Shown: positions 10,261-21,890 of the stretch, piece after piece
Layout of the letters: each line of letters begins with the position of its first letter
Numbering within the stretch: position 1 is the stretch's first letter
Position numbers and translations under genes: made by a program
Notes under the pieces: model-generated
Databases searched by the model: none
What the model was told of the DNA's origin: nothing
Seen by the model: only the letters and a program-made list of their open reading frames with translations
Source: Shinisaurus crocodilurus
Lineage: Eukaryota; Chordata; Lepidosauria; Squamata; Shinisauridae
Length of the DNA stretch: 64,000 nt
Assembly (NCBI GenBank): GCA_021292165.1
Contig: JAHFWL010001305.1
Location: 19,263 to 83,262 of the forward strand
Reading direction: 5' to 3'

Positions 10261-10834
10261 CCCCATCATCATGGGTACAGGGAATCTGCTAGTGAGCCCC
10301 ATGGCAAAAGTGACAAGATACCCTTGCCTCTCTTTCCATGGGGCTCCCAGACAAGCGCCACTGCCAGCCGCCCCCAAAGTGTCCAAGCTGCACTTGAAGG
10401 CAGTTGGCACTGGCTTTCCCCTCTCCCTGCTGCAAGCCATTTCAGGTTTGCCATAGCTTTTTCCCCATTTAAACTCTATGGGGGGGGGGGAGATCACAAA
10501 AGCCTGCTGTCAAGCCAACTTTCGCAATCCCCCTTTTGTCAGTTATGAGCAGTCCCTTCAAAGTGCACAGCCTACCTGTGGTTGCCCAGCATTTGTTTTT
10601 CCATAATTGTGCACAAAAAAATTAAATTTTAAAAATATTTTTAATGTACAGTAGTTGCGATCTTTCACGGTAGCGCTACTGCAGGGATTTCAAGCCTTGG
10701 CTAGGGCAATGTTTAGAGGGGAGCCTCCTGCCAAGGGGCAGCAGGTACCCACCCTGGACATTGCCCCAGCAAGGGCTCCAAATCCATTTCTCCCACCCCT
10801 CTGATTCCTCTTGACAGCTCACAGACAGCTAGCT

Positions 10835-11260
10835 GTCAGAACTCTGGGTCCCTTTAAAATGGGGGCTTTATGTGGGAAATTGGTATTTTTGGACTGGGAC
10901 AAATGTCTGTATGTCTCAGTCCAAAACCCCCATCTCAACCCCCCCCCTTTTAAAGGGACCCAGAGTTTTGACAAACCCGTTTTCCTTTGAAAAAGGGAGA
11001 GGGAGTGTGCTTTTGCACTTTCCCGGGCCCCTAGAGGTTTGGGACAAAGTGCAAAATGTGCACCCCAGTGGGAACTAAAGTGGGGGGGAAGAAAAAGAAG
11101 GGATCTTGCTGTGAAGGGTGTGTAAATCCCCCAAACCCCTTTTCTGCACGAAAGGGTTTCTTTTATGCCGAAAAGGGTTTGGGGGGTATTTATACCCCCT
11201 TCACAAAGTGGTGGTTCAATAAGCAAGGGCATTTAACTAGCCATACCCTTTAATTACCCA
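10835..11260. repeat. Fold-back repeat
   Basis: GTCAGAACTCTGGGTCCC followed by TTTAAAA near 10835-10860 pairs with its near inverse at 10947-10972. Further inverted words such as GGACTGGGACA, and AAAGGGTTT motifs, continue to about 11210. It has no coding content. Confidence 0.5.
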
Positions 11261-11859
11261 CCCCGCACAGATGGTAATAAAAGAATTATGGTCTCTGTAG
11301 AATAGTGAGAGTACTAGACAGGAAAGAAAGGAAAAATCCTACTTGTTGAAATCTTGTAACTCGAGATTTCAATCTGTCTCAAATTTCCCTCATCAGATAA
11401 AATGGGTACATACAGCCAGTATCATCAAAACTTCCTCTATGGTCCATTTGCAGGACACCAGAGGAACTTATTCACAGAGAAACTAACAATGGTGAAAAAG
11501 CTTTTTAACTTGCAAGGAAGGGTACAAGGAAATGATTGGCTCTGCCTGCACGTGAAACGTACGGTAAAAACTCCAGCTTGTGAAATTCTTTCCATTCATA
11601 TTATAATCATATGACGCTGAAGCTTCAGACTGCTACAAAGTTAATCATGTTCAACGTATGTGCATACTAGGGTTTCAAATAGTACCAGTCAAGAGTTGCC
11701 CTAAAGAAATCTCACATAGAACTCATGTATGTTAAACTATTAAAGTCAGGCATTGCTATGTCCTGGGACTCACCCCTTGGGTTCCACATTGAGTCACATC
11801 TCTCACCATCTTGGAGTCATACATGTTGGTAGCTCAATACATGTCAGTGTGGATATGTA

Positions 11860-12480
11860 GCTGAAGGCATCAAGGGGCACATTGGCCTCACCGTTCCACA
11901 ATGGATAGCATTGGCTTTGACTCCAAGAATAACCGTAAAACAGTGTTCTCCAACCTTGGGTCCCCAGATGTTTTTGGCCTACAACTCCTAGCTATACTGG
12001 CTGGGGCATGCTGGGAGTTGTAGGCCAAAAACATCTGAGGACCCAAGGTTGGAGAACACTGCCTTAAAAGGTGCAGTCAGCTAGGAAGTCCTGCTCACTA
12101 TGCAAGAGCATTGCCTGTTATCCTGAAAATTGCTAGTATGTTCAAGCTACGTGTAAGAGCACCATGTATATCTGGAGGCCATCATTCATGTCTCAACTCA
12201 CAAGACTAGACTATTATAACATGCTGTATGTATGGTTGCCCTTGATGGCTGTCTGGAAGCCCTAAACTGTTGCACAATGTGGCTGTTTCCTAACAGAGGT
12301 AGCTCACAGAGAGCACATTGAATACATGTTCCCACATGTACGGGCTTCCCATTTGATTTTCAGGCACACTTTAACATATTGGTTTTGACCTATAACAGCT
12401 TGGGCCCTACACACCTTGGAGATATTCTACACCTTTATGCTCCATTGTGGTCTTAACATCACTTGAGAATGTCAAACCTC
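11860..12480 (+). repeat. CR1/L2-like LINE 3' fragment, degraded
   Basis: Words such as GACTAGACTATTATAACATG, TGGTTGCCCTTGATGGC and TTGGGCCCTACACACC follow the order of the CR1/L2 ORF2 C-terminus seen more clearly at 29650-29950. A MITE at 11941-12061 is nested in it. Confidence 0.6.
11941..12061. mobile_element. hAT MITE, near-perfect 8-bp TSD
   Basis: It starts CAGTGTTCTCCAACCTTGGG and ends with the inverse complement. The flanks are CCGTAAAA and CCTTAAAA (7 of 8 match). Confidence 0.85.
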
Positions 12481-12711
12481 AGTGCATCAGATTTGAACAG
12501 CAAGAGCACATAAAGTGGTATTCTAAGTGGCTGCTACTCTTTCCCTAGAGATCTACCAAAATTCAGTCCTGTCTTTTAAAAGCTCTGTAAGACTTTCTTG
12601 CTTGATACTGCTTTTAACAGCTGGGGCTAAGCAGGTTTGGGGTGGTTTTAATTTCTATTATAAATACATTTATTTGGGTGCACCATTGTTATTGTGCTGT
12701 TTTTTCATGCA

Positions 12712-12805
12712 GCACAATCCTATGCATCTTTACTCAGAAGAAAGTTCCACTATGTTCAATGGGGCTTGCTCACTGATAAGTGTGTTTAGGATTGTAGCCT
12801 TAAAT
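12712..12805 (+). repeat. Abundant short MITE-like repeat (AATCCTATGCA ... AGGATTGTAGCC)
   Basis: The copy has CACAATCCTATGCA at the left, a centre related to CCATTGAACTCAATGGG, and TTTAGGATTGTAGCC at the right. Other copies lie near 17655-17745, 21150-21225, 24720-24805, 60445-60505 and 61480-61560. Confidence 0.6.
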
Positions 12806-12892
12806 TGTTCATAACTTTTAAATCTTGGAAAAAGGTGGGATCGAAATGGAGAAAAGCATTTGACGCTGCCTTATACTGAACTAGCTGTTTCC

Positions 12893-13520
12893 CGCGGCTG
12901 CGCTCACGTAGATTTTAGGATTTGGTATAATTGTTTTTAAAAGAAACATGTATGGAAAAGATGCAGTGTCTCTGACTGAAAGTGTAACGTTTAGGCTGGG
13001 TGCTGGCAGCAGAAATCTTTTGTGACAGAAATATCAGTTCTTAAAGAAAAATCAGGTTAATCCTGAGAGTCTACAGGTGATGAAGACTGAGCATGCCAAG
13101 TTTGGGGGAGATCCGTCTAAACATGATGGAGCCTATGCGACGATGCCCCCCCCCCACAACAGTCAGTCATTTAAAAAATTTCCCTCCCTTTTCACCCCCG
13201 CAGAGAACATTCTAAATGGCCTAGCGGAGATTTGTATACCCAGCCCTATCGGCCCTTGCAAGAATTCATATGGCCTATTGGCTCCTGCAGCAATTATGAG
13301 GTGAGGCCTATTTGCAGAACTGCAGATATGAGAGTGGGGCAATTTTGCCCCCTTTTTTCACCTCCTTAGGGACAGAATTTCCCAAAATCCTTCCTTAATG
13401 GGGGTCTACGTCATAAAAGCAATGTCCCTTCAAAATTTCACGTTCCTAGATGAAACGGTTTGAGCTGGGCATTGATGAGTCAGTCAGGACACCTTCTTAT
13501 ATATATATATATATATATGA
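12893..13520 (+). repeat. Unclassified repeat starting CTAGCTGTTTCCCGCGG
   Basis: The segment starts with a CTAGCTGTTTCCCGCGGCTG motif of a kind that recurs in dispersed animal repeats and ends in a (TA)n run at 13498-13518. Short open frames inside it are not gene-like. I cannot place it in a superfamily. Confidence 0.4.
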
Positions 13521-13680
13521 GTCTGCTGCTCCATCTAGTTCAGAATTATTTTCTCTGGCCATGGCTGTTCAAGGTCTCACAGAGTCCTTTCCCATCCCTA
13601 CTTGCTGATCCCCTTTTAACTGGAAATGCCAGGCGTTGAACCTGGGACCTTTTATGCACAAAGCAGGTAGTGAGGGATGG
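13515..13680 (-). repeat. tRNA-derived SINE (second family), minus strand
   Basis: The inverse complement of GGTTGAACCTGGG (B-box-like, near 13632) and of the TAGTTCAG tail places this in the same family as 5145-5295. Confidence 0.6.
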
Positions 13681-14532
13681 CCCCTCACTAAAGCAAGTAT
13701 GATAAATGTGATTTATATTCTTAGGAATAGGGGCACTACCTATGTAACTAGATACATGTGTTATTAGGAAAAGGCCTATTGATCAATCAGTTCCATACAT
13801 GATAGTAAAGGTTTTGCTGTGTTATATGAAACAAAAGATGCCACAATTTCAACCCAGAGTTATGCCCATTTTTGCCCTCTGAAAGTAGGTCTAAAGAGAG
13901 AGTGCCAGCTAGTGTAAGTCTGTATAAATCACAGAAGTTCAGATTAGGCTCAGGAGTTGGAAGCACCTGTGAACCATGAAATAAGATGCATAGAGCAATG
14001 CCATACTATACTACAACTGCGCAAATGAGCATATATGCAGTCTCGCCTTGTCAATACTATACAGCAGGTCAAACAGCAAAATATATTGAAGAAAATGCTG
14101 GGACAGTATAGCTTGTCAGTTGTTTGTATCACCATTTCAGTATTTTTCTATCAGTAGTTTACTGGTCATCAAAACCAAGCATGTCCTATAATGTGTTTTT
14201 GGATATCGACTTATGGGGGATGCTTTTTATAATGGAAAAATAAAATATTGTCAGAATTCTCTCAAAACTTCAGTCTTATTCTTTGCAAGCTGCTGTTCTG
14301 CCATCATATGATAGTAGCACTGGAGAATGTCAAAATATTATTTGTAGGAAACTGTCCTATAGGATTATTGTACTCCTTCAAAATACATAATGCAAATTAT
14401 GTTTTACCCTGTTGCCTATAAAGTATCTATTTCCACTGGCTTCTTCAGGTCAGAAGTTACTGTGTGGTTGCTCTCAATTTAATTTAGCCAAATACTAATT
14501 AAATGTGTTTGGGATTTTATCCTCCTTATAAG

Positions 14533-14632
14533 GTTTGAATATTGACAGCAGTGGTCTAAAGGAACAGAAAAGCAATGCAACCAGTTCAGAACCTAGTTTT
14601 TCATCTCTGGAAAGAAGCAGCCCTTTGTCAAG
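14533..14632 (+). CDS. Probable KIZ (kizuna) internal exon, third from last
   Basis: An acceptor (polypyrimidine, then TATAAG) precedes 14533 and a donor GTAAAG follows 14632. The 100-nt open segment encodes a serine-rich stretch, LNIDSSGLKEQKS, then a run with SEPSFSSLE and SSPLS. It ends two bases into a codon, and the next exon at 33227 supplies the missing base, giving AGG (Arg). This phase agreement across 18.6 kb supports a real gene. Kizuna is a centrosomal protein that stabilises spindle poles and is phosphorylated by PLK1. Its identity here rests mainly on the adjacent XRN2 gene on the same strand, as in human, and on the serine-rich acidic composition. The remaining exons should lie upstream of the window or are unrecognised. 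Confidence 0.65.
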
Positions 14633-14639
14633 GTAAAGT

Positions 14640-17600
14640 CATTAAAGCATTTCATTTCTGAATCGTTTCAGCCTAGTGAGAAATGCCTATAGAAAGTTAA
14701 TGGTGCTTTGGCAACAATATTTTGATGCAGGGGTTATTATTCAGTTTTGTGTTTCTCTAAAACAAGAAGTTAAAATTTTGTACACCTTAAAAAATATTTG
14801 CACTAAAGCCAGGTATTGTTTTGCAGCTGTTGTTTTCTCATTTTAAGACTCAATTGACATCTCAGTGAACCACAAATTAGCGTGTACAGCTGCTCTCAGT
14901 AGGACTACTTAGAGACCAGACAATGGAAGTTGTCAGGAAAAGGGCAGACGTAAAACATAAAGTCTTGAAGAAATAAAGTGGTGTGTCATCTTCTGGTTGT
15001 AGTTGAGATGTAAATGAGCTTCAGCTCAATACCTATTTTTGTATCCTCTAAAAGAAGTATTTGATACTAGATTATTTGTTACTTTCTTCTTTTGTATTTT
15101 CAAATTGAGAGCATTTAATTAATGTCCTCGCTTTTTCCTAAAGAGGTGCCATTTATCTTCTTTCAGTTCTTTGAGTAATGTTTTGTTACACTATTTTTTT
15201 CTGCTAGCAGCATGAATCAAATTACTGGCCATCAAGCAGTAATAGCAAATGAAGCATAGTAAACAATCGAGGAATTTTTGATTGGCTTTAGATTGTTTCA
15301 TAATAATTGTTAATGCACTTTCATAGCCTGGTACTGCTTGTGTTGTTCCTTATTGGAAACTCTCATTTATGATGCCTGATATATGTGTGTGTTTGTACAC
15401 ACAATTATAGTCTCATGTGACATAATGTATTTCATGATTTAGCAGTATTCATGGTGATATGTTTTATCTTTTAAGGTTCTTAAAATTTCTGATCTTTAAG
15501 AACTGATTTTCTGAACAGGACTTGAAACAAAACTAACTGGCCAGTATAAATAGTAATGTATTTATAAATAACTACAGTGTAATGTATTTTATATCTGATT
15601 TTCAGGAGGCGGGATTGAAATATTTTTAAAAGGTTATTAGTTAAAAATAATTTTGACAAATATATTTTATAAGGAATGATAATCTGGGAAAGTAATAGTA
15701 TCTAGTGTCCTAAAATTCAAAGTAGCCTTTAACTATGATTTCTTGTACAAAAAGAACAGGCTTACTGTATGTATAAACACCAGGAATATTTTCAAAAAGG
15801 AATGTTCTCGAGGACAGTAGTTTGCATTATAATATGAACTAGCAGTTTCTAGCATTTTTGAAATGCTGCTCATACAATGCAAATCCTGGAGCATTGAGAT
15901 TATTTCTAAAAATTCATATGCATGACAGATTTTCAGGAAGCGTTTACCGCACCATATCATTTTGTGCCCTTAGTCACGGGAGAAAATACATTTCATAGTA
16001 CAATATGAATTATTGGTTATTTTTTAAATGAATAGTGTGCATTTTAGTTTCCTCAATAACTAGGAAATAAAATGCCTTCTTAAACCAAATCGGTTAGTAA
16101 CACTTGCTGCTTTACACTTGACATCTACCTTAGAAAGATGTTTACAAGCGCAGTGTAGCACAGTAAAGTGTGAAAGAATGGGAAATGACTCAGGTGCTTA
16201 TTTGCAATTGGGACACAGTGAAATTTCTTACAGGCTGATGTCTAAGGATTCCACTTATTGTCACTTCTTGCGCTTTATTGCTTTTACAAGTGGTCTTGAA
16301 ACCCAGTACTTGAAAATAAACATAACAGTCTAGTACCACTGTGGTACTTTTAATTTTTCCCCCCTTCGCAATGTTTAGTCACTGAGCTGATGAGTGACCT
16401 CGAAAAATACCCTGATGGACCTAAATAAAAAAAATGGCTTCCTCTGATGTCCTACAGACAATAATTATGATGTGCTAGTTAAGCCCAAACTACAGCTGAG
16501 GGATTTTACTTTAAAGCAGAGGCTTGGGCGCAAAAATGCATTTATAGCTCTTTGTCTGGCACCTCATTATGCGTGGGCCTGATTCATTAAGTAATTGGTT
16601 TGCAGTTGTTTACATGAGTATTAAGGCTTTCTATTCAGCAGTCTTTGAGAGATACATTGTGCAAATGTTGCATGTTATGAATGCAGAATGAGGGGCAGCG
16701 GACGAGTCCTATTGGCTAAACACTGCACTCTGTTGAAAAGCTAGAGAAAGAGATTGGGTGCTGCTTTGCATAGCAATGACTTTCTTAATAAGCTTTACAG
16801 ATTAATACACACAAGCTATAAAAGATGCAAAGAGATACTCTTAGCACATTTATCCATGCTCATTTCACTATTATGGCACTGGAGATGGGAAGAATTGAGT
16901 GCTTTCATATTCTTTTTTTTTTCCCCCAATGCAACTTCAGTGCATGAGACTTAATAGAATCCAATGTTTATTGTATTATAAATCATGGGGAAGTAGGCAG
17001 ACCTGCAACAGTTTATTATTAAAGATTCTTTCAATGTAAATCTTTTTCCACTATTGTGTGTCCTACAGCAAAATCATTTTGTGGTTGAGTGGGGATGAAA
17101 GGCATAATGTACGAAGGAGTGAGTCTTAATAGGAAGCTGCTCTCCGATGGAAGGCCACTTGTTCCCTTTTGTTTGGAGGTGCATGCCACAGCTTCCTCTT
17201 CTCCAGCAAATATTACCCTGTTGTATCTTAGCTTAAAATTGTTTTCTTGCAAGATTTTTACAGGTTAATACAAATACGTTTAAACTGAGATGTGAACTTC
17301 TTAATTTGAGGATGATAATATATTGTCAAAGGAAACAAAATGTGTTTAAAGAAGTGAAATTATTTGAAGGAAAGGGTATCATTAGCTGTATCTTAATCTC
17401 TCTAAACCAATGGCTCTGATGCAATGTGTGTGGCATTTTGTAGTCCTGTAGCCATACAATCAGCCAGTGGAGGTCAGTAGCATTCTATTGTTGCAGTTTG
17501 GGGCTAGATTTAATATCTTTTTTTTTTTTAGGCTTCTTTCCTGTGCAACATTTGAAAGTTAAAGCTAAATTAAAGACCAAAATGCAGAATATTCCACTTG

Positions 17601-17640
17601 TAAAATAACGTGCACTGTTGGCTTTAAGTTGGCTTCCAGA
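14640..17640. other. Transposon-poor intronic block, possible conserved non-coding elements
   Basis: This 3-kb stretch has no SINE, MITE, LTR or LINE that I can recognise, unlike nearly all the rest of the window. It is rich in TAAT and forkhead-like TGTTTAC words, for example ATTAAGTAATTGG and GTTGTTTACATGAG at about 16585-16615. Depletion of repeats next to homeobox-rich synteny (NKX2 genes lie beyond XRN2 in human) suggests regulatory content. That is inference; the sequence itself shows only repeat depletion and motif words. Confidence 0.4.
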
Positions 17641-17654
17641 AGTAAGCCATTAAG

Positions 17655-17745
17655 GCTGAAATCCTATAACCACTTAACTGGGAGTAAGCCCCACTGAACT
17701 CAAAGGGACTTACTTCAGAGTAGACATATGGATTGCATTGTAAAA
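17655..17745 (+). repeat. Short MITE-like repeat (AATCCTATAACC family)
   Basis: GGCTGAAATCCTATAACCAC, then GGGAGTAAGCCCCACTGAAC, then AGTAGACATATGGATTGCA match the 12712-12805 family. Confidence 0.65.
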
Positions 17746-17862
17746 TGGTTTTCAAATTTTCTCCTTAAACAGAAGCTAATTTTAAAAATGCTTTGTTCAC
17801 TTGAGTAAATTGCTGGTTATTGGCGATAGTTGTTTGCGTTGACTTCAAATTGTAATGTAGAG

Positions 17863-17990
17863 CAGGGGTAGGCAACCTGGTGCCCTCTAGATGTTTTGGA
17901 CTACAACTCCTATCAGGCCCCAGCCAATTGTTAGGGATTATGGGAGCTATAGTCCAAAACAACTGGAGGGCACCAGGTTGCCTGCCCCTG
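17863..17990. mobile_element. hAT MITE (CAGGGGTAGGCAACCTGG ends)
   Basis: The termini CAGGGGTAGGCAACCTGG and the inverse of CAGGGGCAGGCAACCTGG bound a palindromic 128-bp element. The flanking octamers ATGTAGAG and CTTTAAAG agree only partly, so the target duplication has decayed. Confidence 0.75.
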
Positions 17991-17999
17991 CTTTAAAGC

Positions 18000-19280
18000 A
18001 TGCACTGAAAGTGCCTTTAGGAAGTACCTTAGCTCATTCTCTGCAGATAACCACAATGGCCATTGGGGGTCACTCTTTCTTTGCTAAATTACCGCAGCTT
18101 TAAGGTGAAGCCTGTTTCCAAACCAAATTAATTTACAATTATGTAATGATGCAAATTATTTAATATGGCTGTAGTGGTACTTTATTCCAGTGGTACTTTA
18201 TTTTATTGTTTCCTCTTTTAATTGTTAGTACATGGTATGGGAAGCAGACATTTTTTGTACAGATATAAATACCACAAAGTTTAGGAATATGACTACTGAA
18301 AGTTGATTATTTTTTTGGTATTATATAGGATTCCTAACTATGGAAATAATAGGCCTGTATTCCTAAGGAATGTTTAAAAAGTGTGTTTTGCTTTGTTTTG
18401 TTTGGTTGGCTGACTAATTCAAACAATGATGTAAAATTTAGCCCTTCATTACCTTCTTGGCTTCACCCCACTCTCTTCCAGCTCCATGGCCACAAGTCCC
18501 AAAGTTCCCTTGCCTGCCTGGTCCTTCTTTCCTACAACTCCCTTCCCTTCTGTGCCTTTCTCCCTCAGGCTTCTCTCCCATTCATTGCAGTTAGTGATGT
18601 AACCACGTCACATGTTCATTCTGTAACTCCCATGATGTATACTAGTTCTCGAAGCTGAATGTGTATGGAAGTTTGTGGTATTCCATAATGTTTGCTCAAT
18701 ATTCTGTACAAGCTGTTGTAGCATAGTGGATAAAATAGAGAAATATGAATTGGAAAGTCCACAGTTTGCATCTTTCCCCTGCCATGAACTTACTAGGTGG
18801 CTGTAGGGAAGCCCCCACAGCCCTCAGTTTGGGCCAATCTACACTAGAACATCTTTCATTTATGAGGCAATGTTGTGCCAGTATTTTTTCCAAACAGAAC
18901 TGCTTTGGGGGCACACACTTTATGAATATAGCACAGTATCCACCATTTTTAAAAATGTGGATCAAGTGCCACGCACAAATGCATAGTGTTATGATTGCAG
19001 AAGAAGTAGGAGGAGTTTGAAATCATATTCCGTGAAAGGACATGTGTGTTTTATCATTTGCATTTGTAGTGTAAATGCATGCCACAACCGCCAGTATAGT
19101 GCTGCAACTGTGAGATAAATTGAAGGGCATGCTGCCATTTGTTTTCTTTATAAAAGTCTGCTAATTCTAGGCACACCTTCAAGGCTGTGCAGGGCTGGAG
19201 GTTTAAAAATAAATTGTGTAGGTATTCACAGTTGAGTAGGTGTGCAGTGTGATTGCAGGTGGCGTTGAGAGCACACAATG
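18000..19280. other. Unassigned intronic sequence
   Basis: No splice-flanked coding segment and no nameable repeat was found. Confidence 0.4.
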
Positions 19281-19284
19281 CAGG

Positions 19285-19441
19285 TCATATGCTGAAGCTA
19301 AGCAGGTATGTGCCGGGTTAGTGCTTGAATGGGGGACTGCCTGGGCTGCCCACATCTGTTCTCCTGCATTGAGCAGCGGGTTGGACTAGATGGCCTTATA
19401 GGCCCCTTCCAACTCTACGATTCTATGATTCTATTCTACGA
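19285..19441 (+). repeat. Composite SINE: 5S-rRNA-like head plus CR1-like tail
   Basis: GAAGCTAAGCAGG, then GTGCCGGGTTAGTGCTTGAA and GGGGGACTGCCTGGG follow the internal part of vertebrate 5S rRNA. The sequence then continues GGTTGGACTAGATGGCC and ends CTACGATTCTATGATTCTAT, the typical CR1-type tail. A minus-strand copy lies at 20478-20612. Confidence 0.75.
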
Positions 19442-20199
19442 ATAGGGGTGAGGAACCTTTTTTCTATCAATGGCCACTTATGCACAGAAAAAAATCAATT
19501 TGGGACCATACACAATAATTACCAATTGTATGGATTGTATTATGGGTTCTTAATTGCATTATAAATGCATAAATCAAATAAATTGTAATGCCTCAGGAAA
19601 GACTGGGAGGGGTGAGTTGTGCTCAAGACCACCTTCCAGTAGTTGCACTCAGCTGGCTGCTCTCACGAGTCCAGGGGCAGAGAGGTGCTTCCTGGAAATG
19701 CCTCAGGGCCAGATGAAATTGAGGGGGGGATCTGGCCCCCAGGGCAGAGGTTCCCTGCTCATGTAGTAGTAGTACATACTTTCGAGTAAACCTGCATAGG
19801 ATTGTACTGCATCTCTTGGAAGGCATATAATAATCACATTTACTGTACCTGGAAGTTTTTGTCTTTCTGACATCCTTCAAACTTATATTTTACCTAGTCA
19901 GTTTGAAGCTAGTTGACATCACCCACACTATATGCCTCCCCGATTTCTTTCTGCACTTCAAGATTTCCACCAGAATTTTGTTTTGTTTTTGTGAGGGGCA
20001 GTGGGAGGAAGATACTATATTGGGGCAGTGGGAACTTGGGCAGGAATCGGAGACCAATCAGATGGCAAATTGATGGCAGCAGCTATGTTTGTTGCTGGCA
20101 CCTCTGCCTCATTTATGTATAAAGCAGGGAACAGGAGCATTATCTAATTTTACCATCCAAAGGGGTGTGCAGAGGAAGAGTATGAAATCCTCTCCTGCC

Positions 20200-20292
20200 T
20201 TATTTCCCAACAGTCCATTGCCCCAGGCATTTTTCTCCCAGCCTGGCTTGCTTCTGGTATCTGAGCCAGGCTGGGAAGAAAAATGTTTTGTA
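20200..20292. repeat. Small hairpin
   Basis: ATTTTTCTCCCAGCCTGGCT at 20228 pairs with AGCCAGGCTGGGAAGAAAAAT at 20262-20283 around a 15-base loop. It could be a MITE remnant. Confidence 0.55.
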
Positions 20293-20477
20293 GATGGGCT
20301 TGTGAAGAGGTAAGATGTGGGAGGGTTCAGGTCCACTTATTTATAATAATTTATTAATGTCAGTATACCTCATTAGCGAAAAACCACAAAGGGCTTTTTT
20401 GGAATGGGGGAAAGGTTACAGTTGACAGACACACGCACACCCCATATATAGTGCTAGTAGAGAAACAAGGAGATGCT

Positions 20478-20612
20478 TTCATAGATTTCATAGATCATAG
20501 AATTGGAAGGAGCCTACAAGGCTATCGAGTCCAACCCCCTGCTCAATGCAGGAAACTAGAGGAGGGGTCTCCCATCCAAGTAATAACCAGGCCTGACCCT
20601 GCTTAGCTTTCC
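20478..20612 (-). repeat. Composite 5S-like/CR1-tail SINE, minus strand
   Basis: CATAGAATTGGAAGGAGCC and TCGAGTCCAACCCCCTGC are the inverse of the CR1-like tail. GGGTCTCCCATCCAAGTAAT and CCTGACCCTGCTTAGCTT are the inverse of 5S-rRNA sequence. The arrangement matches 19285-19441. Confidence 0.75.
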
Positions 20613-21890
20613 ACACTCAGACAAGCTGAGCCAGCGTGAGCCACAGGCCTGTTCCTTAGCCAGAGGAGATGGTATATTTAGTAAAGCATAAGATGATAAA
20701 ATAACTCAGAATTCTCACTTGCAGGGTTAGTGTCCCCCCTCCCTATAAATGACATCATTATTTTTGATCAGATCCTCAGCTAATGAATATTCATCAAATA
20801 AAACCATAATTGAGACTTAATTGGACATCTTTCTATCAATTAATTTTCATGAGATCCACAGTTATAATTCATATGATGAAAGCTGTCAGTTATTATGACT
20901 AGCATGATTCTTACCTCACTTTTGGAGACAGTCCAGTTAAGCCAGAACAGGAAGAAAACAAAAATATTAAATACTAACATAATAACTTGATTTAAAAAAA
21001 CAGTGCCTCTCCCTACCATACAACTGGGGCTGATCACTGATACTTTGTAACAAAACTGATACGGGTTGAAGCCTTGAACTTCAGGTTGTTTTAACCAAAG
21101 TAGTTTAGAAAAGCTGAAGTATTTTTAAGCTAGCATTAAAAGACTAAGGCTGAAGTCCTATACCCACTTGTCTAGGAATAAGCCCCATTGAACTCAATGG
21201 GAGTTCTTATAGAATTGTGCTCTGAGTAGCTTTAGTCATAGATTTCTGTTCCTTCTATTACTTAAAGACATTAAGTTCTCTCTGCATGCTATTCCACCTA
21301 TTTCACAGCAAGAAACCCATGTGCACATTCTCAAACACCTGTTTGCCATTTTGACATGATATGTTTTAGGTGTACACTTAAGTATACACTTAAAAATGCA
21401 ATGTGTGAAGTGGCCCTTTTTAAAACTTACCTGTTTGGTAATTGGAAAGGTTCATGTTTGCCTTGCATTGGAGTTGTCCTCAAGTCTGTAAGGAACAGCC
21501 AGAACTCACCAGCGCCAATCAATCCTACTCCATTGAAATCACCTGATCCCAGCTCCAGCATCATCACAAGCCACCTTTTGCTTACCAGCTGGGCCTGCTG
21601 CTGACCATATAAAGATGCAGGTGCAGGTAAAATAGGAGGGAAGTAAAGGGACAGAGGAGGAATCCAAAAGGGGGAAGAGAACCAGGGATGAGCTCCTCTA
21701 CATCTTGAGGACTTGCTCCAGGTAGGACTGGATTGATCAAATAGGAGCAGAGGCCCCTTTCTCCCCCCAGATAGAAAGCATGGAAAGGGGTGGGAAAGTG
21801 AGACACCCATGAAGGGAAATGTCTCTCCACTTACCTGGCATATCAACCTGCAGCAGCTCCAGACTTAGCTTTCCTCTTGGAAGAACCCCA
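20613..21890. other. Mostly unassigned; one short MITE-like repeat at 21150-21225
   Basis: The 21150-21225 segment (AAGTCCTATACCCACTTG, then GCCCCATTGAACTCAATGGG) belongs to the 12712 family. Nothing else is recognised. Confidence 0.4.

Noticed and set aside
19285..19350. A functional 5S rRNA gene
   Set aside because: Only the internal part of 5S is similar, it is divergent, and it runs straight into a CR1-like tail; it is a SINE head.
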